DNA of 64,000 nt. Source: G965115915 sp965115915. Its GTDB lineage: Bacteria; Pseudomonadota; Gammaproteobacteria; Eutrophobiales; Eutrophobiaceae. Every line of letters starts with the position of its first letter. Position 1 is the first letter of the stretch. The notes under the pieces are model-generated. The model had not been told where the DNA came from. It did not search any database and saw nothing but the letters and a program-made list of their open reading frames with translations. The stretch is taken from assembly GCA_965115915.1 (NCBI GenBank), contig OZ220483.1, positions 1,798,001 through 1,862,000 of the forward strand, read 5' to 3'. Both the position numbers and the translations under genes were made by a program. This document shows, in pieces, positions 45,222 through 53,311 of the stretch.

Positions 45222-45869
45222 CTAGCAGTTACCATAGCTGTCATACATTTTCTCTTTCGAAGACAGACTGTTGACAAACGCTGGACGGGAAAACAGGCGC
45301 TCCGCATAGGCACGGATCGCCTTTGCCGACGGTGGCAGACGTATGCCCTCGTATCGCAGTCGCCACAGCAATGGTGCCATACAGCAGTCGAGTAGTGAAA
45401 ATTCATCCGACATAAAAAACGGCTTATGCTCGCACAGCGGGGCTATCGTGGTAAGCTGATCACGGATTTCCTTCCTGGCGGCTGTCGCCTTGAGTTCATT
45501 ATCATCCTTCAGGGCATCAAACAGCGGGTACAGGTCTGTGCGTATTCGATAACGCAACTGTCGGTTTTCCGCCCGACAGATCGGTTCCACTGGCAACAAC
45601 GGCGGATGAGGAAAACGTTCATCCAGGTATTCCATGATAATACTCGGCTCATAGAGTACCAGTTCCCGGCTCACCAGGGTCAGAATCCCGCCATAGGGAT
45701 GATACTCCTCCAACTCCTGTGGGCGCTCACCGTCAACATATTCAAACGCCACATTGACGTCCTTTTCCATCAATACCAAACGTACGCTGTGATCCAAAGG
45801 ACGCTCCAGCTCAGTATAAAGAATCATCGTGGCGCCGCGATTGGAAAATACCTCTATCCCATTCTGCAC
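45222..45869 (-). CDS. sspA: Stringent starvation protein A
   Basis: A glutathione-S-transferase-fold transcription factor that binds RNA polymerase in the stationary phase. The thioredoxin-like part reads NRGATMILYTELERPLDHSVRLVLMEK in two blocks, with YGGILTLVSRELVLYEPSII and MEYLDERFPHPPLLPVEPI; the helical domain includes FFMSDEFSLLDCCMAPLLWR. The GTG at 45869 is preferred (215 residues) because the family has residues of the type SNRGAT before the first strand; ATG 45827 is a possible shorter start. It lies between petC and sspB, the standard gammaproteobacterial order. Confidence 0.93.
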   Translation of the reverse strand: MQNGIEVFSNRGATMILYTELERPLDHSVRLVLMEKDVNVAFEYVDGERPQELEEYHPYGGILTLVSRELVLYEPSIIMEYLDERFPHPPLLPVEPICRAENRQLRYRIRTDLYPLFDALKDDNELKATAARKEIRDQLTTIAPLCEHKPFFMSDEFSLLDCCMAPLLWRLRYEGIRLPPSAKAIRAYAERLFSRPAFVNSLSSKEKMYDSYGNC

Positions 45870-45898
45870 AACGCCTGATGTCCCTGTCTGTCGATCAG

Positions 45899-46633
45899 TC
45901 AATGCACATCTCGCCAGTATTCCCGTTTCAAAACCCATGCAATCAACAAGAACACAAACAGGTAAACCATCACCCAAAGCCCGATTCGATATCGCTTCAG
46001 TTTGACCGGTTCGCCAAGGTACACCATGAAATTGACCAGGTCGCGCACCGTATCATCATACTCCTCCGGGCTTTGCCTTCCCCGAGTCTCCAGTTCAAGC
46101 CGCGAGATCTTGAGACCACCGTCCTTTTTCTTACTGTAGACCGCCTTCTGTAAACCCTGCAATTCCCACAACACATGCGGCATGTTGACCCCGGGTAACA
46201 CCAGATTGTTCATTCCGAAAGGGCGCGTGGTATCCAGATAGAAACCTTTGAGATAGGAGTAAAGCCAGTCCGCACCGCGAGAACGTGCGATTACGGACAA
46301 ATCAGGCGGTACCGCGCCTCCAAAATAACGCTCGGCACTGTCTCTGCTCATTGCGACCTGCATCGTGTCTCCCGGCTTTTCATCTCCAAACAGGAAATTG
46401 GCCTGTAACACCTTTTCCGGGATATCCAGGTCCTTTGCCATTCGGTTATAACGCATGTAAGCGGCAGAATGGCAACTCAGACAGTAGTTCCGGAACAGGC
46501 GAGCGCCTCGCTGCAGGGAGGCCCGATCCTGGAGATTAAGCGACACCTCGGACAGTGCACGGCCGGTCTCCGCCGCCTGCACGGGCAAACAAAAAAAACC
46601 GCCAAGCAACAGCATAAAGAAGCGGAATTTCAT
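45899..46633 (-). CDS. petC: Cytochrome c1 (bc1 complex)
   Basis: Membrane-anchored c-type cytochrome of the ubiquinol-cytochrome c reductase. A signal peptide (LLLGGFFCLPVQA-AE) precedes the haem site NYCLSCHSAAYMRYN. Further conserved blocks are PPDLSVIARSRGADWLYSYL, KGFYLDTTRPFGMNN, GVNMPHVLWELQG and the C-terminal anchor LWVMVYLFVFLLIAWVLKR. It overlaps petB by four bases. The 244-residue length is normal for the short proteobacterial form. Confidence 0.96.
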   Translation of the reverse strand: MKFRFFMLLLGGFFCLPVQAAETGRALSEVSLNLQDRASLQRGARLFRNYCLSCHSAAYMRYNRMAKDLDIPEKVLQANFLFGDEKPGDTMQVAMSRDSAERYFGGAVPPDLSVIARSRGADWLYSYLKGFYLDTTRPFGMNNLVLPGVNMPHVLWELQGLQKAVYSKKKDGGLKISRLELETRGRQSPEEYDDTVRDLVNFMVYLGEPVKLKRYRIGLWVMVYLFVFLLIAWVLKREYWRDVH

Positions 46634-47874
46634 GTCAACCTGTCAGGCACCCTGCGGTCATTATCCAACGCGGTATACACCGGCATCAACAGGAAAAACA
46701 GAAAATAAATGGCGGAAAACACGCGCGCCAGCACTGTGTACAGCGCTGTCGCCTCCTGCATACCGAGCCAACCCAGGGCCAGAAAACTGATAATAAAAGC
46801 ACTCAGAGCGATACGGAACCAGCGGCCCCGGTAACGGATGGAACGCACCGGACTGCGATCCAGCCAGGGTAAAAACGCAAATGCCATAACTGCCACCCCC
46901 ATTGCAATCACCCCACCCAACTGGTTTGGCACCGCCCGCAGGATCGCGTAGAAAGGGGTAAAGTACCATACTGGTGCGATATGATCCGGGGTCTTCAGCG
47001 GGTCCGCTGGAACAAAATTTGCATGCTCCAGAAAATAGCCTCCCATCTCCGGTGCGAAAAACACCACGGCAAAAAACACGATGAAGAATACCGTCGCACC
47101 GACTATATCCTTGACCGTATAGTAAGGATGGAACGGTATGCCATCCACAGGGACACCATTAGCGTCCTTGTTTTCCTTGATCTCTATGCCATCCGGATTG
47201 TTTGAACCGACCGTATGCAAAGCCAGGATATGCAACCCCACCAAGGCACAGAGCAGCAGCGGGAAGGCGATAACGTGTAGAGAAAAAAAGCGGTTCAGCG
47301 TAACATCCGACACCACATAGTCACCGCGTATCCACAAGGCCAGCTCATCACCAATAATGGGGATGGCGCCAAACAACGAGATTATCACCTGTGCCCCCCA
47401 GTAAGACATCTGTCCCCACGGCAATAGATAACCAAAAAACGCCTCACCCATCAGTGTCAGATAGATCAGTATACCGGTCAACCAAAGCAACTCACGCGGT
47501 TTCTTGTAGGAACCGTACAACAAACCGCGAAACATGTGCAGATAGATCACAACAAAGAAGGCAGAGGCCCCGGTGGAATGCATGTAACGGATCCACCAGC
47601 CCCAGTTGACGTCACGCATGATGTACTCCACCGAGGCAAAGGCCTCGGCAGCAGACGGCTTGTAGTTCATTGTCAACCAGATCCCGGTGAGTATCTGCAA
47701 CACCAGCACCAGCAGGGACAATGCACCAAAGAAATACCAAAAGTTGAAGTTTTTCGGGGCGTAGTACTTTGCCAGATGCGCGTTCCAGTTTTCCATCAAC
47801 GGAAAGCGGGCATCCACCCAGTCGCGCAAGCCGGTCAGCGCACGAAAAACCGAGTTTGTCACCTTGTTATTCAT
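46630..47874 (-). CDS. petB: Cytochrome b (bc1 complex)
   Basis: Quinol-oxidising, haem-b-binding subunit of the bc1 complex, 414 residues and about eight helices. The haem histidines lie in RYMHSTGASAFFVVIYLHMF and RFFSLHVIAFPLLLCALVGL with HILALHTVGS. The Qo-site loop reads PDHIAPVWYFTPFYAILRAVP, with PEMGGYF upstream. ATG 47874 (MNNKVTNS) overlaps the petA stop by one base; a TTG three bases earlier is the only other start. Gene order petA-petB-petC is standard. Confidence 0.97.
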   Translation of the reverse strand: MNNKVTNSVFRALTGLRDWVDARFPLMENWNAHLAKYYAPKNFNFWYFFGALSLLVLVLQILTGIWLTMNYKPSAAEAFASVEYIMRDVNWGWWIRYMHSTGASAFFVVIYLHMFRGLLYGSYKKPRELLWLTGILIYLTLMGEAFFGYLLPWGQMSYWGAQVIISLFGAIPIIGDELALWIRGDYVVSDVTLNRFFSLHVIAFPLLLCALVGLHILALHTVGSNNPDGIEIKENKDANGVPVDGIPFHPYYTVKDIVGATVFFIVFFAVVFFAPEMGGYFLEHANFVPADPLKTPDHIAPVWYFTPFYAILRAVPNQLGGVIAMGVAVMAFAFLPWLDRSPVRSIRYRGRWFRIALSAFIISFLALGWLGMQEATALYTVLARVFSAIYFLFFLLMPVYTALDNDRRVPDRLT

Positions 47875-48482
47875 CAACTGACGCCACCATCATCTCCAAT
47901 CAGGATGCGCTCGGGACCCAGAAACTGATACGGCGGCACCACCAAATTCAGCGGGGCCGGCACACCCTTGAAGACCCGCCCGGCCAAATCGAAACGGGAA
48001 CCATGGCAAGGACAAAAGAAGCCGCCCTTCCAGTCATCCCCCAGCGAATGGGCCTCATCCTGCCTGGTGGCATACAACGGAGAACAACCCAGGTGGGTAC
48101 AAATACCAATCACCACCAGATATTCAGGATTGCTCGCACGAGTAGCGTTTTGCGCATATTCAGGCTGCTGCCGGTCCTTTGAATCGGGGTCCCTGAGCTG
48201 CCCCCGCAGCGACTCCAGGTCTGCCAGCATGGTTTCATCACGGCGCAGTATCCAGACCGGTTTCCCCTGCCACTCCACAATCAGCAGTTCACCGGGAGAC
48301 AACTGGCTGACATCCACCTCGACCGGTGCCCCGATGGCACGGGTCTTTTCGCTGGGCGTCCAGGAAGAAACAAAGGGAACGGCACCGGCAGCCACACCCA
48401 CACCACCCACAATGGTGGCGGCGGTAGTCAGGAAACGACGCCGGGAGCGGTCAACGTCAGGGTTTCTCTCGCTCTGTTGCAT
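47874..48482 (-). CDS. petA: Rieske iron-sulfur protein (bc1 complex)
   Basis: Ubiquinol-cytochrome c reductase iron-sulfur subunit, 202 residues. A twin-arginine-type N-terminus (DRSRRRFLTTAATIVGG) serves as Tat signal and membrane anchor. The 2Fe-2S cluster is bound by CTHLGCSP and CPCHGSRFD, and the end LGPERILIG is typical. It is first of the petABC unit on the minus strand, with a 222-base gap upstream that should hold the promoter. Confidence 0.97.
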   Translation of the reverse strand: MQQSERNPDVDRSRRRFLTTAATIVGGVGVAAGAVPFVSSWTPSEKTRAIGAPVEVDVSQLSPGELLIVEWQGKPVWILRRDETMLADLESLRGQLRDPDSKDRQQPEYAQNATRASNPEYLVVIGICTHLGCSPLYATRQDEAHSLGDDWKGGFFCPCHGSRFDLAGRVFKGVPAPLNLVVPPYQFLGPERILIGDDGGVS

Positions 48483-48704
48483 GACTCAAATCGGACAATG
48501 CCTAAGGATCTCAAAGAGTGCGGAGTATAGCATACTCTGCGGCAGAATTATAAAAAATGAGACTTTTCAATTGGATGAAATCATTCCTCGCGCACAGTCC
48601 GGGCGGCAACGACCGGACACCCATGCACCTGAGGCAATACGGCCAGCCAGGGCCAGCTCGTACAAACGCAGGACTTTTGTCGTGCTTTAGGAGACAATTC
48701 GCCG
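48483..48704. promoter_or_regulatory. Divergent intergenic region between petABC and the SLC13 carrier
   Basis: The minus strand has two -10-like boxes facing petA: TATACT (48524-48529) and TATAAT (48547-48552), neither with a good -35. TATACT lies within the inverted repeat GAGTAT-AGC-ATACTC (48523-48537). On the plus strand AGGAGA at 48689-48694 is the ribosome site for the carrier. No gene is recognised in between. Confidence 0.4.
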
Positions 48705-50150
48705 ATGCCGGATATGCACAACAACCATGCCAGCACAGTCAGTCGGACCGGCCTGTGGCTTGGCCCGACTCTCGCGCTATTAGTGCTGTGCCTGCCTGCC
48801 CCGGCCTCGCTGGCACCAGAGGCCCATCTGCTGGCAGCGATAACGGTACTTATGGCCACCTGGTGGATCAGCGATGCCTTGCCTGTCGCTGTCACTGCAC
48901 TGCTGCCACTGGCACTGTTCCCCATACTCGGCATCCTGTCCGCCGACAACGTAGCTCGAAATTACGGCCACAATCTGATTTGGCTGTTCTTCGGCGGTTT
49001 TCAGATCGCCTTCGCGATAGAACGATGCGGACTGCATCGGCGTGTAGCCATGTACATGCTCGGCATTCTGGGCACCCGCCCGGAACAGATAGTGCTGGGC
49101 TTCATGCTGGCTGCCGCACTGTTATCCATGTGGCTTATCAATACCTCCGTCACGGTGATGCTGTTACCGGTCGCGCTCGCTGTTGCACGCACGGTGGACC
49201 ACAAAGGCTTTGGACAAACGCTGATGCTTGGCATCGCTTATGCGGCCAGCACCGGCGGTATAGGAACCTACATCGGTACTGCCCCAAACGGTATCTTTTA
49301 CCAGCAGACCAGCCTGCGTGGTATCGCGCCGGATTTCGGCGGTTGGATGCTGTTTGCGATGCCGTTGTCGCTACTGCTGACATGCTTCATCTGGTTTTAT
49401 CTGACCCGTGTCAGCACACCGGACCGCCATACCTTTGTGTCCACCAGACACCCGGAACTTCAGTCCTCCCACCCACAGTGTGGACGCTGGAGCCAGGCGG
49501 AGATCGCGGTGGCTACAGTGTTTCTAGTCACCGTGTGCGCCTGGATCAGCAGACGCTTCGTGCTGGACGCAATGGGCCTGGAAGCAAACCATGTCAGCGA
49601 TTCCACCATCGCCATTTTTGCCACCATTGCACTGTATCTGCTGCGCATAAAAACGGCTCAGGGCCGCTGGGAACCCCTGCTATGCTGGCAGGACAGTCTG
49701 AAAACCCCATGGCACATCCTGTTACTCTTTGGCGGCGGCTTTGCCCTTGGAACCGCCTTCCAATCCACCGGGCTATCCGCATGGCTGGGCGGCCTGCTGG
49801 CACAGGCCACGCTCGGCTGGCCGCTGGGACTGAGAATGCTGGCGGTAGTGCTGTTCATCAGCTTTCTGACCGAACTCACCTCCAATACCGCCACATCGAT
49901 CATACTGCTGCCCGTGATCGGCGACCTGGCTGTAGCCTCCGGGACCGAACCCCTGCTGCTGATGGCCCCCGCCGTGCTGGCCGCATCCTGCGCATTCATG
50001 CTACCGGTCGCCACTCCGCCCAATGCGGTAGTCTATGGCTCGGGACTGGTACGACTGCCCGACATGGCAAAAACCGGGCTGGGCCTGAACCTGAGCAGCG
50101 GGGTGCTGATCGTGCTCTGGACACTCAGTTGGGGACAACTGGTGTTGTGA
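48705..50150 (+). CDS. Sodium-dependent dicarboxylate/sulfate-type carrier (SLC13/DASS family)
   Basis: A 481-residue membrane transporter with about 11-12 helices. The two sodium/substrate hairpins carry the family SNT-type motifs: INTSVTVMLLPVALAV and ELTSNTATSIILLPV. They pair with STGGIGTYIGTAPNGIF and PVATPPNAVVYGSG. Related proteins import C4-dicarboxylates, citrate or sulfate with Na+; the exact substrate is not evident. A good AGGAGA lies ten bases before the ATG at 48705. A long frame from 48557 overlaps it out of phase and is a shadow. It converges with hisC. Confidence 0.93.
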   Translation: MPDMHNNHASTVSRTGLWLGPTLALLVLCLPAPASLAPEAHLLAAITVLMATWWISDALPVAVTALLPLALFPILGILSADNVARNYGHNLIWLFFGGFQIAFAIERCGLHRRVAMYMLGILGTRPEQIVLGFMLAAALLSMWLINTSVTVMLLPVALAVARTVDHKGFGQTLMLGIAYAASTGGIGTYIGTAPNGIFYQQTSLRGIAPDFGGWMLFAMPLSLLLTCFIWFYLTRVSTPDRHTFVSTRHPELQSSHPQCGRWSQAEIAVATVFLVTVCAWISRRFVLDAMGLEANHVSDSTIAIFATIALYLLRIKTAQGRWEPLLCWQDSLKTPWHILLLFGGGFALGTAFQSTGLSAWLGGLLAQATLGWPLGLRMLAVVLFISFLTELTSNTATSIILLPVIGDLAVASGTEPLLLMAPAVLAASCAFMLPVATPPNAVVYGSGLVRLPDMAKTGLGLNLSSGVLIVLWTLSWGQLVL

Positions 50151-50183
50151 AATGCGGCTGGCCAGTGCCACAGCACTCCAGGC

Positions 50184-51272
50184 TCAGGCCTGCACCAACC
50201 TGGCCAGGGTCGACAGGAAGCGTGCATTTTCCGACTCAGTGCCGATGCTGACCCGCAGACAGTTATCCAGTTGCGGGTGGTTACCATGCAATTTCCTGAT
50301 CAGGATACCCGCCTCCAGCAACTGCTGATACACCTGTGCGGCCGGATGGGAAAGCGTCCGAAACAGCAGAAAGTTCGCCGCGCTCGGCCATACCTGTATC
50401 GTATCCAGCCGGCGCATGTCCTCAAACAGTTTGTCGCGCAGCACCTTCAAACGTTCGATCTGCTGCTGTAACACTGGCAGGTGATGCGCCACAAAACACA
50501 GGCTGAATTGATTCAGGCTGCCGATATTATACGGCAGACGGAGTTTTTCCAGTTCCCGCACCCAGTCCGGACTACCGATAAGCACCCCCAGGCGCAGGCC
50601 CGCCAATCCCAGCTTGGAGGCCGTACGCAGGATCAGCATATGGGGAAAATCATGCATCACATCCAGCAGGCTGTCTTCGGCATACGGGTAATAGGCCTCA
50701 TCCAGCACCACCAGTCCCGGCGCCCGTTCGATGATCGACACCAACCGGGAACGCGGAAACTCGGTCCCGGTAGGATTGTTGGGCGAAGCAATGAACAGGA
50801 TAGCGGGATTGTCAACATCCATCGCCGTACACAAGGCATCGGCATCGATCTGAAAATCCGGCCCCAGTGGGATCCCCCGGAACGGCAAATCCAGACAGAG
50901 AGATAGCTGACGATACATGGCAAAGCCCGGCTCCGGAGCCATGACCCCGCGTCCGTTATGCCGCAGACCCATCAGCAAAAGCTGGATCAGTTCATCCGAA
51001 CCATTGCCATACAGCGTAGCCAGGGTCTCGGGGATATCCATCAACTTGCGCATCGCCCCATCGAGTTCGACCAGGCTCGCATCGGGGTAACGGTTGACGT
51101 CCACCTGTGCCAACTCTTCCGCCCACTGCCGCCGCAGTGCCGGCGGCCAGCCCCAGGGGTTTTCCATCGCATCCAGCCTCAGCACCCCCCCAGGTCGAGG
51201 CACCTGGTAGGGCTCCATCAGCAAAAGCTGCGATTTCAGCAAGTCCTGTGGACAGCATCTCGGCATGGGCAT
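50184..51272 (-). CDS. hisC: Histidinol-phosphate aminotransferase
   Basis: PLP-dependent transaminase of histidine synthesis (imidazole acetol phosphate to histidinol phosphate). The 362-residue product has LRLDAMENPWGWPP, YGNGSDELIQLLLMGL, ASPNNPTGTEF, VLDEAYYPYAED and the PLP lysine in RTASKLGLAGLRLGVL, ending with RVSIGTESENARFL. The ATG at 51272 lies seven bases after the hisD stop; ATG 51266 is nearly equivalent. A longer open frame reaching into hisD on this strand is not coding. Confidence 0.95.
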   Translation of the reverse strand: MPMPRCCPQDLLKSQLLLMEPYQVPRPGGVLRLDAMENPWGWPPALRRQWAEELAQVDVNRYPDASLVELDGAMRKLMDIPETLATLYGNGSDELIQLLLMGLRHNGRGVMAPEPGFAMYRQLSLCLDLPFRGIPLGPDFQIDADALCTAMDVDNPAILFIASPNNPTGTEFPRSRLVSIIERAPGLVVLDEAYYPYAEDSLLDVMHDFPHMLILRTASKLGLAGLRLGVLIGSPDWVRELEKLRLPYNIGSLNQFSLCFVAHHLPVLQQQIERLKVLRDKLFEDMRRLDTIQVWPSAANFLLFRTLSHPAAQVYQQLLEAGILIRKLHGNHPQLDNCLRVSIGTESENARFLSTLARLVQA

Positions 51273-51279
51273 CAACAGG

Positions 51280-52587
51280 CTATTGGTCGGGTTTGCCGGT
51301 CCGCAACTCAGCCGAGAGCGCATGCGCCTCCAACCCCTCCTCGCGTGCCAGGCACGCCGCGATCCGGGCCAGTTCACTGGCCGAACTCGCGGTACATCGA
51401 ATGATGGAACTGTGCTTCTGAAAATCGTGCACCCCCAGCGGCGAGGAAAAACGCGCCGTGCTACCCGTTGGCAACACATGGCTGGGGCCCGCGCAGTAAT
51501 CACCCAGCACCTCGGCACTCCAACTACCCATGAAGATCGCCCCGGCATGACGGATCTGTGGCAGCACCACATCCGGGTCTTCCAGCATAAGCTCCAAGTG
51601 CTCTGGCGCAAACCGGTTGACAATGACGGCCGCTTCGTTCAGATCGGACACCTGAATCAGAGCACTATTGCCCAGCGCCGCACGGATGATGTGCTCGCGT
51701 CGCATCTGCGGCAGACGTGTATCCAACTGCCGTGCGACACCGTCCAGCAATGCCGGGTCCGGGCTCAATACCACCGCAGAGGCCTGCTCATCATGCTCAA
51801 GCTGGGCAAACATGTCGATCGCCACCCAGTCAGGCGAGGCACTGGAATCCGCCACGATCAACAGTTCGGAAGGCCCGGCGATCATGTCTATGCCTACCCT
51901 GCCAAACACCAGCCGCTTTGCGACAGCAACATAGCTGTTCCCCGGACCAACAATCTTGTCGACCCGGGGAATACGGCGGGTGCCCCACGCCAGGGCGGCG
52001 ACCGCCTGTGCCCCACCAATGGCAAAGGCGCGGCTGACCCCGGCCATGTTGGCCGCAGCCAGAACCAGTTCATTCAACTGTCCGTCAGGAGCCGGACTTA
52101 CCATGATGATCTCTCTGACCCCAGCCACCACCGCTGGCAACACATTCATCAATACCGAAGAAGGATAGCTCGCCTTGCCGCCAGGGACATACACGCCGAC
52201 CCGATCCAGCGCAGTGCAACGTTGCCCCAGGGTATTCCCCAGCGCATCGCAAAACTCCCAACCTGACTGCTTCTGACGACGATGAAAATCCAGTATCCGT
52301 TCCGCCGCATGTTCCAGGCTCTGGCGAAGTTCGGCAGATAACCGGCCACAGGCGGCTTCCATGCGCTCAGATGGAATCTCCAATTCACCATCGTCCGGTC
52401 GATACTGATCGAAACGCTGGGTATATTCCAGCACAGCTTCGTCGCCACGCTCGCGGACCGCACACAGGATGGCACTGACCTGCTGCACTATTGCTTCATC
52501 CGGTTCCTGCCACCGATCCAGAAACCTGTCCAGGCACTGCCGGAAATCATGTTGCTGGCTGTTCAGCCGGGTCCACAACATGACCAT
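51280..52587 (-). CDS. hisD: Histidinol dehydrogenase
   Basis: Zinc-dependent enzyme for the last two steps of histidine synthesis. Key blocks are PGGKASYPSSVLMNVLPA, GGAQAVAALAWGTRRIP, VDKIVGPGNSYVAVAKRLV, IDMIAGPSELLIVAD, AQLEHDEQASAVVLSPD and RHAGAIFMGSWSAEVLGDYC. ATG 52587 gives 435 residues; ATG 52581 is also possible, whereas the longer frame begins with TTG. It lies in the order hisG-hisD-hisC, 82 bases after hisG. Confidence 0.96.
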   Translation of the reverse strand: MVMLWTRLNSQQHDFRQCLDRFLDRWQEPDEAIVQQVSAILCAVRERGDEAVLEYTQRFDQYRPDDGELEIPSERMEAACGRLSAELRQSLEHAAERILDFHRRQKQSGWEFCDALGNTLGQRCTALDRVGVYVPGGKASYPSSVLMNVLPAVVAGVREIIMVSPAPDGQLNELVLAAANMAGVSRAFAIGGAQAVAALAWGTRRIPRVDKIVGPGNSYVAVAKRLVFGRVGIDMIAGPSELLIVADSSASPDWVAIDMFAQLEHDEQASAVVLSPDPALLDGVARQLDTRLPQMRREHIIRAALGNSALIQVSDLNEAAVIVNRFAPEHLELMLEDPDVVLPQIRHAGAIFMGSWSAEVLGDYCAGPSHVLPTGSTARFSSPLGVHDFQKHSSIIRCTASSASELARIAACLAREEGLEAHALSAELRTGKPDQ

Positions 52588-52652
52588 TATCCGAAACCAC
52601 AACCGGACTGGACATCTCCGACCGCAACGGCGCCGCCACGCCGATGGTGTAC

Positions 52653-52676
52653 AAAAAGCCGGAGACGCCTCACGGC
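52653..52676 (-). terminator. Weak candidate internal terminator/attenuator between hisG and hisD
   Basis: On the minus strand GCCG (52673-52676) can pair with CGGC (52658-52661), followed at once by five T residues (52653-52657). An alternative hairpin ACGCC-GTGA-GGCGT overlaps it. It begins over the hisG stop codon and may reduce read-through into hisD. The stem is only four bases, so confidence is low. Confidence 0.3.
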
Positions 52677-53311
52677 GTAACGGCCACAGACTCGAATTGG
52701 CCCATAATGCGCTGCATGGCCTCCGTTCTCAGTTTCATCTGTGCCCGATTGATCACCAGCCGGGCGCTAATCTCGGCTATGGTATGCAACACAACCAGGC
52801 CATTTTTACGCAAGGTCTCCCCGGTATCCACCAAATCAATGATCTGATCGGCCAGCCCGGTCAGCGGAGCCAGCTCCATCGATCCATACAGCCGGATGAC
52901 CTCCGCCTGCTGTCCCCTGGAAGAAAACCAGTTTCGGGCCGTCTCCACATATTTGGTCGCAATGCGCGGACGAAAGCCTAAGACCTCCTCTCCCGGCAGA
53001 CCCGCCAGCACCATGCGACAGCGGGCGATACCCAGGTCCAAAGGCTGATACAGTGAGCGGTAGTTGCATTCCATCAACACATCAGTACCAACAATCCCCA
53101 GTTCTGCCGCACCATGTACCACATAGGCCGGGACATCCGCCGAACGAGTAACCAAAAAACGCACGCCGGCAGTGGCGGCATTGAGGATCAGCTTGCGCTC
53201 ATCCATATCCACCGGGGCCAGCCCAATGCGCTCAAGTAACGGTAAGGCCTCGGAGAATACCCGCCCCTTGGCAATAGCAATCCTGATGTGATCCTTTTGC
53301 AATGCGCCCAT
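52670..53311 (-). CDS. hisG: ATP phosphoribosyltransferase, short form
   Basis: First enzyme of histidine synthesis. At 213 residues it is the short HisG-S type, lacking the C-terminal regulatory domain. Motifs are RIAIAKGRVFSEALPLLERI, RSADVPAYVVHGAAELGIVG, GFRPRIATKYVETARNWF and LADQIIDLVDTGETLRKNGL. Short HisG normally needs HisZ for activity and feedback control; no hisZ is found in this window. It overlaps murA by four bases (ATGA), the usual murA-hisG coupling. Confidence 0.95.
   Translation of the reverse strand: MGALQKDHIRIAIAKGRVFSEALPLLERIGLAPVDMDERKLILNAATAGVRFLVTRSADVPAYVVHGAAELGIVGTDVLMECNYRSLYQPLDLGIARCRMVLAGLPGEEVLGFRPRIATKYVETARNWFSSRGQQAEVIRLYGSMELAPLTGLADQIIDLVDTGETLRKNGLVVLHTIAEISARLVINRAQMKLRTEAMQRIMGQFESVAVTP

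Noticed and set aside
48557..50251. Open frame of about 560 codons over the SLC13 carrier gene in another frame
   Set aside because: The carrier frame has conserved transporter motifs and a ribosome site. The other frame is Arg/His/Cys-rich and has no homology.
51273..51623. N-terminal extension of the hisC frame into hisD
   Set aside because: The extra residues match no aminotransferase N-terminus and overlap the hisD coding sequence. ATG 51272 fits the family start.
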